64,000 nt of DNA from contig NZ_JARZAI010000014.1 in assembly GCF_029893355.1 (NCBI RefSeq), positions 62,001 through 126,000 of the forward strand, in the 5' to 3' direction. Source of the stretch: Kitasatospora sp. MAA4 (GTDB taxonomy: Bacteria > Actinomycetota > Actinomycetes > Streptomycetales > Streptomycetaceae). Both the position numbers and the translations under genes were made by a program. The notes beneath the pieces are model-generated. The model was not told where the DNA came from and did no database searches. It saw only the letters and a list, made by a program, of their open reading frames with translations. Numbering within the stretch: position 1 is the first letter of the stretch; every line of letters starts with the position of its first letter. Positions 27,883 to 35,784 of this stretch are shown here, one piece after another.

Positions 27883-28608
27883 ATGGCCGAGCCGACGCGA
27901 CAGCAGCTGTCCGAGGCCGCCGAGACGACCGACGCGGAGCTCCTGGCCCGTCACGTCGGCGGCGACCAGGCCGCCTTCGGCGTGCTGGTGGCGCGCCATC
28001 GCGACCGCCTCTGGGCCGTGGCCGTGCGTACCCTGGGCGACCGCGAGGAGGCCGCAGACGCCCTCCAGGACGCCCTGGTCTCCGCCTTCCGCGCCGCGCA
28101 CACCTTCCAGGGCCGCTCCGCCGTCACCACCTGGCTGCACCGGATCGTGGTCAACGCCTGCCTGGACCGCGCCCGCCGGACGGCCACCCGCCGCACCGGC
28201 TCGCTGGACGATGACCCGCAGCAGCTCGACAGCCTGGTCGGCAGCGCCGAGCCCACCGACGCCCTGGTCGTCCGCCAGGAGCTGCGCCGCGAGCTGGCGA
28301 GCGCGCTCGACACGCTCCCCGTCGACCAGCGGGCCGCGATAGTCCTGGTGGACATGCAGGGCTACCCCGTCGCCGAGGCGGCCGAGGTGCTCGGCGTGCC
28401 GGTCGGCACGGTCAAGAGCCGCTGCGCCCGCGGCCGCGCCCGGCTGCTGCCGCTCGTGCGCCATCTGCGCGGCGGCGATGTTTCACGTGAAACATCCACC
28501 CGTCCGCGACCACCGGGGAACCCAACGGGCTCCGGCTCCGTCCCATCCGGGGATCCCGGCATCCCCGTCCACGAGCTGAGCCTGGAAGGAGACGCGACGC
28601 CCCGATGA
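27883..28608 (+). CDS. sigM: ECF RNA polymerase sigma factor SigM
   Basis: 241 residues from ATG 27883 (AGAGGGGACAGC upstream). Region 2 (about 22-90) includes FGVLVARHRDRLWAVAVRTL and DREEAADALQDALVSAFRAA; region 4 (about 130-185) includes LPVDQRAAIVLVDMQGYPVAEAAEVL. The tail after 200 is extra and disordered, and its codons contain a complete parS site read as VSRET. The gene overlaps the anti-sigma gene by four bases (ATGA). Position between murJ and trxBA matches sigM of mycobacteria; in Bacillus SigM and actinobacterial SigM relatives respond to envelope or redox stress. Confidence 0.93.
   Translation: MAEPTRQQLSEAAETTDAELLARHVGGDQAAFGVLVARHRDRLWAVAVRTLGDREEAADALQDALVSAFRAAHTFQGRSAVTTWLHRIVVNACLDRARRTATRRTGSLDDDPQQLDSLVGSAEPTDALVVRQELRRELASALDTLPVDQRAAIVLVDMQGYPVAEAAEVLGVPVGTVKSRCARGRARLLPLVRHLRGGDVSRETSTRPRPPGNPTGSGSVPSGDPGIPVHELSLEGDATPR
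28480..28493. other. parS: parS site 2, inside the sigM coding sequence
   Basis: Exact GTTTCACGTGAAAC, in frame with sigM and translated Val-Ser-Arg-Glu-Thr. It is in the non-conserved tail, where it costs nothing to the sigma factor fold. Confidence 0.95.
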
Positions 28609-29534
28609 CGCACCAGGCACCCGACCCTTCCACGGACCACTCGTCCACCGGCCGGCCGTCCGCCGGCCACCCGGACCTGGACCAGCTGGCGGATCTGCAC
28701 GAGGAGCTGCTCTCTCCGGCCGAGGCCGCCGCCGTTCGCGCGCACCTGGACGGCTGCCCGCAGTGCGCCGACACGCTCGCAGCCCTCACCGACCTGACCG
28801 AGCTGCTCGGCGCCGACGAGCCGCCGGCCATGCCCGCGGACGTCGCGCTGCGGATCGACGCCGCGCTGGCCGCCGAGGCCGCCGCCCCTCGTCCGCGCGA
28901 GGCAGCCGCGGCCAAGCCCCGGGCCACCCGGTCCCCGGCCGCCGCACCGCCCACCCGTACCGACCGCGCACGTCCCGGGCAGTCCGCGCGCTCGGGCTTG
29001 CGCCGCCGGGCCCGGCTGCTGCTGGCCGCCGCCGGATGCCTGGCCGTTCTCGGGCTGGGGGCCGTGCTGGTCGACTCCGGCTCGCACGGCGGCACGGTCG
29101 ACACCGCCACGAGCAGCACCAGCAGCGCTGCGCTGCGGCCCGCCGAGTCGCCGGCGGCGGTCGGCGGACCGGTCTTCAGCGCGGACCAGCTCCCTGCCCA
29201 GATCCAGCAGCTGGTGGCGGCCCAGCCCTCGGCGGCCGGCACGGCCAAGAGCGTCCCGCGCGCCACCGGCCAGAACCCCGACGCCTCCCCCGCCCCCGCC
29301 CCCGCGGACCGGCTCCCCGGCTGCGTCCAGGCCGCCGTCGGCAGCCACGCCGGCGACACACCGATCGCCGTCGGCCACGGCCGCTATGGCAGCACCCCGG
29401 TGGACGTCTACGTCTTCCCGCTCGCCGCCGACCCCGGCCGCCTGGACGTCTACCTGCTCGACGCGGGCTGCAACCTGCACACCCCCGCCGCCCCCGCCAC
29501 CGTCGAACTGCACCAGACCGTCGCAGCGCCGTAA
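28605..29534 (+). CDS. Zinc-binding anti-sigma factor, membrane anchored
   Basis: 309 residues; its ATG overlaps the sigM stop. The N-terminal anti-sigma domain has the ZAS motif His-x3-Cys-x2-Cys (VRAHLDGCPQCADTL) near residues 45-58. A helix follows at about 138-160 (ARLLLAAAGCLAVLGLGAVLV). The rest, about 150 residues, is extracytoplasmic, with a compact domain after residue 215 containing two Cys (PGCVQAAVG and DAGCNLH) that could form a disulphide. It should hold SigM at the membrane and release it on a redox or envelope signal. Translational coupling keeps the two in balance. Confidence 0.9.
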   Translation: MTHQAPDPSTDHSSTGRPSAGHPDLDQLADLHEELLSPAEAAAVRAHLDGCPQCADTLAALTDLTELLGADEPPAMPADVALRIDAALAAEAAAPRPREAAAAKPRATRSPAAAPPTRTDRARPGQSARSGLRRRARLLLAAAGCLAVLGLGAVLVDSGSHGGTVDTATSSTSSAALRPAESPAAVGGPVFSADQLPAQIQQLVAAQPSAAGTAKSVPRATGQNPDASPAPAPADRLPGCVQAAVGSHAGDTPIAVGHGRYGSTPVDVYVFPLAADPGRLDVYLLDAGCNLHTPAAPATVELHQTVAAP

Positions 29535-29669
29535 GGCGTTCGTGAGGTGGGCGCCTGGTGCAGCGGGGCTGGGGAATGCGGGACACTGGTGAGTCGTTGT
29601 CCCGGGCGGCGGAGCAGGACCGCCACCCCTCCCCGCTAGCGCGGGTCGCGATGCGAACCAGGAGATGCA

Positions 29670-30638
29670 GTGAGCGACGTCCGTAACGTGATCATCATCG
29701 GCTCCGGCCCGGCAGGGTACACGGCCGCGCTCTACACCGCGCGAGCCTCCCTGAACCCCCTCGTCTTCGAGGGTGCGGTAACGGCCGGCGGTGCGCTCAT
29801 GAACACCACCGAGGTCGAGAACTTCCCCGGCTTCCGGGACGGCATCATGGGCCCCGAGCTGATGGACGGCATGCGGGCGCAGGCCGAGCGGTTCGGCGCC
29901 GAGCTGATCCCGGACGACATCGTCGCGGTCGACCTCACCGGCGACATCAAGACCGTCACGGACTCCGAGGGCGTCGTCCACCGCGCCCACGCGGTGATCG
30001 TCACCACCGGTTCGCAGCACCGCAAGCTCGGCCTGCCCCGTGAGGACGCGCTCTCCGGGCGCGGCGTCTCCTGGTGCGCCACCTGCGACGGCTTCTTCTT
30101 CCGCGACCAGGACATCGCCGTGGTCGGCGGCGGCGACACCGCCCTGGAGGAGGCCACCTTCCTCTCGCGCTTCGCCCGGAGCGTCACGGTCATCCACCGC
30201 CGCGACAGCCTGCGGGCCTCCAAGGCCATGCAGGAGCGTGCCTTCGCCGACCCGAAGATCTCCTTCGCATGGGACAGCGCGGTCGAGGCCATCCACGGCG
30301 ACCCCAAGCTGACCGGCGTGACCCTGCGCGACACCACCACCGGCGAGCTGCGCGAGCTCCCGGTCACCGGCCTCTTCATCGCCATCGGCCACGACCCGCG
30401 CACCGAGCTCTTCACCGGCCAGCTGGAGCTGGACGCCGAGGGCTACCTCAAGGTCGACGCCCCCTCGACCCGGACCAACCTCACCGGCGTCTTCGGCGCG
30501 GGTGACGTGGTCGACCACACCTACCGCCAGGCGATCACCGCCGCCGGCACCGGCTGCTCCGCCGCGCTGGACGCCGAGCGCTACCTGGCGCACCTGGCCG
30601 ACCAGGCGACGAAGGCCACCGCCGAGGTCGCGGTCTGA
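29670..30638 (+). CDS. trxB: Thioredoxin reductase
   Basis: 322 residues, full length for low-Mr TrxB. FAD-binding start VIIIGSGPAGYTAALYTARA, redox-active CATC in WCATCDGFFF (residues near 135-138), NADPH motif VVGGGDTALEEATFLSRF and C-terminal TGVFGAGDVVDHTYRQAITA. It uses NADPH to reduce TrxA, encoded after a 105-base gap that contains a 32-bp palindrome with parS. GTG start 29670 with AGGAGATGC upstream. Such genes are known targets of SigR/SigM-type regulation in actinomycetes; no promoter is called here. Confidence 0.97.
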   Translation: MSDVRNVIIIGSGPAGYTAALYTARASLNPLVFEGAVTAGGALMNTTEVENFPGFRDGIMGPELMDGMRAQAERFGAELIPDDIVAVDLTGDIKTVTDSEGVVHRAHAVIVTTGSQHRKLGLPREDALSGRGVSWCATCDGFFFRDQDIAVVGGGDTALEEATFLSRFARSVTVIHRRDSLRASKAMQERAFADPKISFAWDSAVEAIHGDPKLTGVTLRDTTTGELRELPVTGLFIAIGHDPRTELFTGQLELDAEGYLKVDAPSTRTNLTGVFGAGDVVDHTYRQAITAAGTGCSAALDAERYLAHLADQATKATAEVAV

Positions 30639-30662
30639 CCTGGTCGACGCCGACCGTCTCCC

Positions 30663-30694
30663 GGTGGTGCTGTTTCACGTGAAACAGCACCACC
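30663..30694. other. parS: parS site 3 in a perfect 32-bp palindrome
   Basis: The 14-bp parS (30672-30685) is extended by complementary flanks (GGTGGTGCT and AGCACCACC) into a 32-bp perfect palindrome between trxB and trxA. As RNA it would form a hairpin and could attenuate readthrough. Confidence 0.93.
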
Positions 30695-30743
30695 CGCACT
30701 TCCCCCGTTACCCACTCGCTGAATGCGACCTTTAGGAGTTCCC

Positions 30744-31076
30744 GTGTCCGACGCCATCATCACCGTGACCGACGAGACCTTCGACGCGGCGGTCCTCCAG
30801 AGCGAGAAGCCCGTTCTGGTCGACTTCTGGGCCCCCTGGTGCGGCCCGTGCAAGCAGGTCGCCCCGGTTCTGGAGGCGATCGCCGCCGAGTACGGTGACC
30901 AGCTCACCATCGCCAAGATCAACATAGACGAGAACCCGGAGATCCCGGCCAAGTACGCGGTCATCTCCATCCCGACGCTCAACGTGTACCAGGGCGGTGA
31001 GGTCGTGAAGACCATCGTCGGCGCCCGTCCCAAGGGCATGATCCTGCGCGACCTCGACGGCATCATCACGCTCTGA
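30744..31076 (+). CDS. trxA: Thioredoxin
   Basis: 110 residues from GTG 30744 with AGGAG upstream. Active site WCGPC in FWAPWCGPCKQVAP near residues 30-34, cis-Pro in ISIPTLNVYQGG. Small cytoplasmic disulphide reductase, electron donor to reductases and peroxidases, reduced by TrxB. A frame starting seven codons upstream lacks a ribosome binding site of its own. Confidence 0.97.
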   Translation: MSDAIITVTDETFDAAVLQSEKPVLVDFWAPWCGPCKQVAPVLEAIAAEYGDQLTIAKINIDENPEIPAKYAVISIPTLNVYQGGEVVKTIVGARPKGMILRDLDGIITL

Positions 31077-31100
31077 GGCAGCGCGCCCCGATCCGGGGCG

Positions 31101-31146
31101 AACGCGGGGAGGCGGGGTCCGCATGCGGACCCCGCCTCCCCGCGTT
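31101..31146. terminator. Perfect 46-bp palindrome terminating trxA and the GNAT gene
   Basis: Arms of 23 bases (starting AACGCGGGGAGG) pair exactly. It lies between the convergent stops of trxA (31076) and the GNAT gene (31157) and can work in both directions; followed by TTCTTC on plus. Confidence 0.85.
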
Positions 31147-31156
31147 CTTCGGCGCC

Positions 31157-31774
31157 TCAGAACGGCCGCAGCGCCGGCTCCTTGCGCGCTCCCCCGAGCA
31201 GCCGCTCCAGCGCCCCCTCGACATCGCCCTTCCAGGAGAGCGTGGAACGGGCCTCCAGCCGCAGCCGGGGGTAGCGGTGGTGCGGGCGGACCGTCTTGAA
31301 GCCCACCGCCAGCAGATGGTCGGCCGGCAGCAGACAGGTCGGCTGGTCGACACCGGCCACCCCGAAGGCCTCGATCGCCCGGAAGCCGCGTCCCAGCAGG
31401 TCCTTCGCCACGGTCTGCACCAGCACCCGGCCCAGCCCCTGATGCTGGTGCCCGGGCAGCACCCGACTGATCATCAGCTGAACGGCGTCCGGCGAGACCG
31501 GGCTCGTCGGGAAGGACTGCGAGCGCGGCACATAGGCGGGCGGAGCGTAGAGCACGAACCCGGCCGGCTCCTCGTCCACATAGACGATCCGCCCGCAGGA
31601 GCCCCACTCCAGCAGCACGGCGGAGATCCAGCCCTCCTTCTCCAGCTCGGGCTTCCCCGCCTCGACCGCCTCCCGACCCCGCACCGGGTCAAGCTCCCAG
31701 AACACGCAGGAGCGGCAGGGCTCCGTCAGGTCGGCCAGGTTGTCCAGCGTCAGCGGGGCGATTCTGCGTCCCAT
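31157..31774 (-). CDS. GNAT family N-acetyltransferase
   Basis: 205 residues. ATG 31774 is preceded by AGGAGG at eight bases, which decides the start. The acetyl-CoA loop is clear: ISRVLPGHQHQGLGRVLVQTVAKDL has the Q/R-x-x-G-x-G/A element (HQGLGR). An N-terminal pair of Cys (PCRSCVFWE) is notable. Substrate unknown. In mycobacteria the place between trxC and parB holds the peptidoglycan regulator cwlM; here this acetyltransferase stands instead. Upstream of it, on the same strand, is parB, separated by a parS palindrome that is likely the parB terminator. Confidence 0.88.
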   Translation of the reverse strand: MGRRIAPLTLDNLADLTEPCRSCVFWELDPVRGREAVEAGKPELEKEGWISAVLLEWGSCGRIVYVDEEPAGFVLYAPPAYVPRSQSFPTSPVSPDAVQLMISRVLPGHQHQGLGRVLVQTVAKDLLGRGFRAIEAFGVAGVDQPTCLLPADHLLAVGFKTVRPHHRYPRLRLEARSTLSWKGDVEGALERLLGGARKEPALRPF

Positions 31775-31853
31775 CCACCACACCTCCTCGATCGGTTCCT
31801 ACCCCGGGACCCCCACGCCCAAGGACCCATCCGTGAAAGCTCGGCACAGACAA

Positions 31854-31891
31854 CTGTGGGTGCATGTTTCACGTGAAACATGCACCCACAG
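31854..31891. other. parS: parS site 4 in a perfect 38-bp palindrome downstream of parB
   Basis: parS at 31866-31879, flanked by complementary CTGTGGGTGCAT and ATGCACCCACAG. It lies 19 bases after the parB stop and is likely both a ParB-binding site and the parAB terminator. Confidence 0.93.
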
Positions 31892-31909
31892 CGCTCGGCC
31901 TGGAAGCCC

Positions 31910-33019
31910 TCAGCTCGGGGAGAGCCGCAGCCCGTCGTCCCCCGGCGCCAGGCTGTCCAGGATCCGGTTGAGATCCTCGACCGACGCGAACTCCAGAACG
32001 ACCTTGCCCTTGCCGAGCTTCCCGTTGCGCTGGGAGACCTCGACCTTGACCCGGGTGTCGAAGCGGTCGGAGAGCCGGCCGGCCAGATCGTTGAAGGCCG
32101 GGGAGAGCAGCTTGCCGGCCTTCGGGCCGACCGGGCGCTGCGGCCTCTCGTCCTGGTCCAGCAGTGCGACGATCTCCTCGGTGGTCCGCACCGAGAGGCC
32201 CTCCGCGATGATCCGCCGGGCCAGCTCGTCCTGCCGCTCGCCGTCCACGACGCCCAGCAGCGCCCGCGCGTGGCCGGCCGTCAGCACGCCCGCCGCGACC
32301 CGCCGCTGCACGGTGGCAGACAGCCGCAGCAACCGCAGCGTGTTGGAGACGTGCGAGCGCGAGCGCCCGATCCGGTCGGCCAGCTCGTCATGGGTGCAGG
32401 AGAAGTCGGTCAGCAGCTGCTCGTAGGCGTTCGCCTCCTCCAGCGGGTTCAGCTCCGCCCGGTGCAGGTTCTCCAGCAACGCGTCCAGCAGAAGCTTGTC
32501 GTCCTCGGTGGCCCGGACGATCGCGGGGATCTGCTCCAGGCCCGCCTCGCGGGAGGCCCGCCACCGGCGCTCACCCATGATCAGCTCGAACCGCTCGGGC
32601 CCGACCTGACGCACCACCACCGGCTGCAGCAGGCCCACCTCCTTGATGGAGGCGACCAGCTCGGCCAGCTTGTCCTCGTCGAAGACGTCCCGAGGCTGAC
32701 GCGGGTTCGGCGTGATGCTGTCCAGCGGGAGTTCGGCGAAGCGCGCTCCCTCGACCGGCGCCAGCTCGGAGGCGGCCTCGACCGCCTCTCGGGCGCTCTC
32801 CGCCGCCTTGGCCGCGACCGTGCCGCGCCCCGAGGGCAGCACCGGCACCGCGCTGGGCGACACCGCCCCGGTGGGCAGCAGCGCGCCGGTGGGCAGGCCC
32901 GCCCCCACCTCAGCGGACCGCGCCGGAGCCATCGTCGCCGCCCCGCCCGCCGTCCCCGGCGCGCTGCCCGGCGGGATCAGCGCTCCAAGCCCTCGTCCCA
33001 GACCCCTGCGACCACTCAC
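31910..33019 (-). CDS. parB: Chromosome partitioning protein ParB
   Basis: 369 residues from GTG 33019, overlapping the parA stop by four bases (GTGA). Start motif RRGLGRGLGALIPPG is the usual ParB tail that contacts ParA. After a disordered Ala/Gly-rich linker comes the ParB/Srx CTPase domain with IMGERRWRASREAG (GERRxRA phosphate-binding box) and LLENLHRAELNPLEEA. The helix-turn-helix (about 215-260; DELADRIGRSRSHVSNTLRL) reads parS, and the C-terminal 60 residues dimerise. It loads on the seven parS sites nearby, slides as a CTP clamp and organises the origin for segregation into spores. Confidence 0.97.
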   Translation of the reverse strand: MSGRRGLGRGLGALIPPGSAPGTAGGAATMAPARSAEVGAGLPTGALLPTGAVSPSAVPVLPSGRGTVAAKAAESAREAVEAASELAPVEGARFAELPLDSITPNPRQPRDVFDEDKLAELVASIKEVGLLQPVVVRQVGPERFELIMGERRWRASREAGLEQIPAIVRATEDDKLLLDALLENLHRAELNPLEEANAYEQLLTDFSCTHDELADRIGRSRSHVSNTLRLLRLSATVQRRVAAGVLTAGHARALLGVVDGERQDELARRIIAEGLSVRTTEEIVALLDQDERPQRPVGPKAGKLLSPAFNDLAGRLSDRFDTRVKVEVSQRNGKLGKGKVVLEFASVEDLNRILDSLAPGDDGLRLSPS

Positions 33020-34026
33020 CGGTTGCCCTCCATCGTGCTGTGCTGTGCCATCGGCGCCGACTGCGCGCCGATCGTGTGCCGGTGCTTGCCCACCGCGCCG
33101 AGAGCGTCTGCGGCCGCCTGCTCCACCGCGCTGGGCGGAGTCTCCAGGCCCACCGCCCGCAGCGCCAGCTCGCGGGCGGCCTCCAGGTAGGAGAGCGCGC
33201 CGGTGGAGCCCGGGTCGTAGGTGAGCACGGTCTGACCGTAACTCGGTGCCTCGGAGATCCGGACCGAGCGCGGGATGGCGGTGCGCAACACCTCCGCGGC
33301 GAAGTGGTTGCGCACCTCCTCCGCGACCTGGGCGGCCAGCCTGGTCCGGGCGTCGTACATGGTGAGCAGAATGGTCGAGACGTGCAGCGTGGGGTTCAGG
33401 TGCGCCCGCACCAGCTCGACGTTGCGCAGCAGCTGTCCCAGGCCCTCCAGTGCGTAGTACTCGCACTGGATCGGGATCAGCACCTCCTGGCCGGCCACCA
33501 GCGCGTTGACCGTCAACAGGCCGAGCGAGGGCGGACAGTCGATCAGGATGTAGTCGAGCGGCTGCTCGTAGGCGGCGATCGCCCGCTGCAGCCGGCTCTC
33601 CCGGGCCACCAGCGAGACCAGCTCGATCTCCGCGCCGGCCAGGTCGATGGTGGCCGGGACGCAGAACAGCCCCTCGACGTCCACCACCGGCTGGACCACG
33701 TCGGCCATCGGCTTGCCCTCGACCAGGACGTCGTAGATCGACGGCACCTCGGCGTGGTGGTCGATGCCCAAGGCGGTGGAGGCGTTGCCCTGCGGGTCGA
33801 GGTCGATCACCAGGACACGCAGGCCGTGCAGGGCCAGCGAGGCCGCCATGTTCACGGTGCTGGTGGTCTTCCCCACCCCGCCCTTCTGGTTGGCCACCAC
33901 GATCACGCGGGTCGCCGGCGGCCGCGGCAGTCCCTCGCCCGCCCTCCCCATGGCACGGACGGCGGCCTGCGCCGCCCTCCCGATGGGGGTGTCATCGATC
34001 TGGCCGATGGTCTCCGAGTCCTGCAT
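33016..34026 (-). CDS. parA: Chromosome partitioning ATPase ParA
   Basis: 336 residues from ATG 34026. Deviant Walker A motif KGGVGKTTSTVN with the signature Lys (about 66-77), Walker A' and B regions (VIDLDPQGNAST, YILIDCPPSLG). ParA forms DNA-bound dimers and moves or anchors ParB-parS complexes; in streptomycetes it aligns origins in sporogenic hyphae. The frame is open to 34194, but the protein family starts close to here. parS 5 lies 11 bases upstream of this start, so ParB could regulate the operon. No strong ribosome binding site is visible. Confidence 0.95.
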   Translation of the reverse strand: MQDSETIGQIDDTPIGRAAQAAVRAMGRAGEGLPRPPATRVIVVANQKGGVGKTTSTVNMAASLALHGLRVLVIDLDPQGNASTALGIDHHAEVPSIYDVLVEGKPMADVVQPVVDVEGLFCVPATIDLAGAEIELVSLVARESRLQRAIAAYEQPLDYILIDCPPSLGLLTVNALVAGQEVLIPIQCEYYALEGLGQLLRNVELVRAHLNPTLHVSTILLTMYDARTRLAAQVAEEVRNHFAAEVLRTAIPRSVRISEAPSYGQTVLTYDPGSTGALSYLEAARELALRAVGLETPPSAVEQAAADALGAVGKHRHTIGAQSAPMAQHSTMEGNR

Positions 34027-34036
34027 GGGGGTCAGT

Positions 34037-34050
34037 GTTTCACGTGAAAC
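34037..34050. other. parS: parS site 5, just upstream of parA
   Basis: Exact GTTTCACGTGAAAC 11 bases before the chosen parA start codon. ParB bound here would cover the parA leader. Confidence 0.95.
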
Positions 34051-34109
34051 CGGAGCGGCAACAGTCACCGCCCGGCTGCGACCAAGGATTCCGGAAAGCA
34101 GGGAGCGAC

Positions 34110-34123
34110 GTTTCACGTGAAAC
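34110..34123. other. parS: parS site 6, between parA and rsmG
   Basis: Exact GTTTCACGTGAAAC, 73 bases from site 5, in the probable parAB promoter region. Confidence 0.95.
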
Positions 34124-34175
34124 ACGATGCCCGCTATGTCGCAAATCTGACGGTGCGACACTCCGAACACAACAA

Positions 34176-34208
34176 GAGGCCCGGGTCGCGGCATGCGACC
34201 CGGGCCTC
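34176..34208 (-). terminator. rsmG terminator
   Basis: Perfect 14-bp stem (GAGGCCCGGGTCGC with its complement) and GGCAT loop. On the minus strand it is followed by TCTTGTTGTG. It lies 15 bases after the rsmG stop and separates it from parAB. Confidence 0.85.
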
Positions 34209-34222
34209 CTCGTCAGGCGTTC

Positions 34223-34993
34223 TCAGCGTCGGCGACGTCCGGCAGCCCGGCCGCCGTCGGCCGGGCGGGCCACCCGGCCCGCCCTGGCCGCCTTGGCCCG
34301 CCGGGTCGCCGCCTTGACGCCGCCCGGGCTCTCGCCGACCTTCACCTGCACCACTCGGGTCGCGGCACCGAGCGCGCTCTCCCCCACCGGGATCACCGCC
34401 CACTCCACCGCACCCAGCCTGCTGAGCGCCGCGCGCGAGTCGGCGAGCTCCTGCTCGGCGCTGTCGCCCTTGAGCGCCAGCATCTGCCCGTACGGGCGCA
34501 GCAGCGGCAGCCCCCAGCCGGCCAACCGGTCCAGCGGCGCCACCGCCCGCGCGGTGACGATCTCCACCGCGATCTTGCCGATCATCTCCTCGGCCCGCCC
34601 CCGCAGCACGGTGACGTTCTCCAGACCCAGCTCCCGCACGACCTCCTCCAGGAAGGTGGTGCGCCGCAGCAGCGGCTCCAGCAGCGTCACCGAGACGTCC
34701 GGACGCGCCAGCGCCACCGGGATCCCGGGCAGGCCGGCGCCCGACCCGACATCGCACAGCGTGGCACCGGGCGGGAGCAGCTCGGCCAGCACCGCGCAGT
34801 TGAGCACGTGGCGGTCCCAGAGCCGCGGCACCTCGCGCGGCCCGATCAGCCCGCGCTGAACCCCCGAGGTCGCCAGCAGCTCGGCGTAGCGCTCCGCAGC
34901 CGAGAACTGCTCACCGAAGATCTCCCGGGCCGCCTGCGGTGCCTCGGAGAGCCCCTCCGGCACACCCTCGGCCGCCGCACTGTCCGTCGCCAT
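34223..34993 (-). CDS. rsmG: 16S rRNA (guanine527-N7)-methyltransferase RsmG
   Basis: 256 residues if started at ATG 34993 (GGAG nine bases upstream); a GTG nine codons earlier is possible. The S-adenosylmethionine fold is clear: LWDRHVLNCAVLAELLP, then motif I CDVGSGAGLPGIPVALARP, and VTARAVAPLDRL. The enzyme (GidB) methylates G527 near the decoding centre; loss gives low-level streptomycin resistance and, in streptomycetes, antibiotic overproduction. A basic Arg/Lys-rich tail of 40 residues is an actinobacterial addition. Normal position between jag and parA. Confidence 0.95.
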   Translation of the reverse strand: MATDSAAAEGVPEGLSEAPQAAREIFGEQFSAAERYAELLATSGVQRGLIGPREVPRLWDRHVLNCAVLAELLPPGATLCDVGSGAGLPGIPVALARPDVSVTLLEPLLRRTTFLEEVVRELGLENVTVLRGRAEEMIGKIAVEIVTARAVAPLDRLAGWGLPLLRPYGQMLALKGDSAEQELADSRAALSRLGAVEWAVIPVGESALGAATRVVQVKVGESPGGVKAATRRAKAARAGRVARPADGGRAAGRRRR

Positions 34994-35038
34994 CTCAGCT
35001 TCTCCGCTCACCGTCTCCACCGACCCGCCTTCAGCACC

Positions 35039-35052
35039 GTTTCACGTGAAAC
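35039..35052. other. parS: parS site 7, between rsmG and jag
   Basis: Exact GTTTCACGTGAAAC. The parS copy nearest to oriC in this window, about 5.8 kb from the dnaA-dnaN gap. Confidence 0.95.
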
Positions 35053-35087
35053 ATCCCCCGCCAACTCGGACCCGCCCCAGGAACGAC

Positions 35088-35116
35088 GACCCCGCCCGCA
35101 CGAAGCGGACGGGGTC
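35088..35116 (-). terminator. Hairpin after jag
   Basis: GACCCCGCCCGC pairs with GCGGACGGGGTC with one mismatch around an ACGAA loop, 29 bases past the jag stop. Confidence 0.6.
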
Positions 35117-35144
35117 GGTCGAGGGCTGAGCCCGCAGACGGTTC

Positions 35145-35693
35145 TCAATCCGCCAGAACGACAACGCAGCGCTGGGGCTCCTCGCCCTCCGACTCGCTGC
35201 GCAGTCCGGCCGCGGCCACGGCGTCGTGAACGACCTTGCGCTCGAACGGGGTCATCGGCCGAAGCTTGACCGGCTCGCCGGTGCTCTTCGCCTGCTCCGC
35301 CGCCTGGGCGCCCAGCTCCGCCAGCTCGGTGCGCTTGCGCGCCCGGAAGCCCGCGATGTCCAGCATCAGCCGGCTGCGCTCCCCGGTCTCGCGGTGCACG
35401 GCCAGCCGAGTCAGCTCCTGGAGCGCCTCCAGGACCTCGCCGTCCTGCCCGACCAGCCGCAGCAGCGTCCGGTCGTCGCCGTCACCCACGATGGACACCA
35501 GGGCACGATCGCCCTCCACATCCATGTCGATGTCGCCGTCGAGGTCGGCGATGTCCAGCAGGCCTTCCAGGTAGTCGGCCGCGATCTCGCCCTCCTGCTC
35601 CAGACCAGCGAGCAGGTTGTCGGCCGAGTCGGCGACATCGACGGCATCGACGCTCTGGCCGGCATCGACGGCGGAGGTGGTGCCTTCCGTCAC
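35145..35693 (-). CDS. jag: Jag/KhpB-like RNA-binding protein (KH-R3H)
   Basis: 182 residues. An acidic N-terminal 50 residues, a KH-like domain with LLRLVGQDGEVLEALQELTRL (GxxG-type loop), and a C-terminal R3H domain with MTPFERKVVHDAVAAAGLRSESEGEE. It binds RNA and in other bacteria pairs with KhpA to control cell-wall and division genes. Always downstream of yidC. Co-transcribed with yidC (91-base gap). Confidence 0.93.
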   Translation of the reverse strand: MTEGTTSAVDAGQSVDAVDVADSADNLLAGLEQEGEIAADYLEGLLDIADLDGDIDMDVEGDRALVSIVGDGDDRTLLRLVGQDGEVLEALQELTRLAVHRETGERSRLMLDIAGFRARKRTELAELGAQAAEQAKSTGEPVKLRPMTPFERKVVHDAVAAAGLRSESEGEEPQRCVVVLAD

Positions 35694-35784
35694 GGGAGGG
35701 ACTCCTTCGGAGATGGGGCCCAGAGGTACGGGCCGAGAACGAAGATCAGGGAGAGGTCCGGATCAGCAGCCCGGGCTCAGCGGA

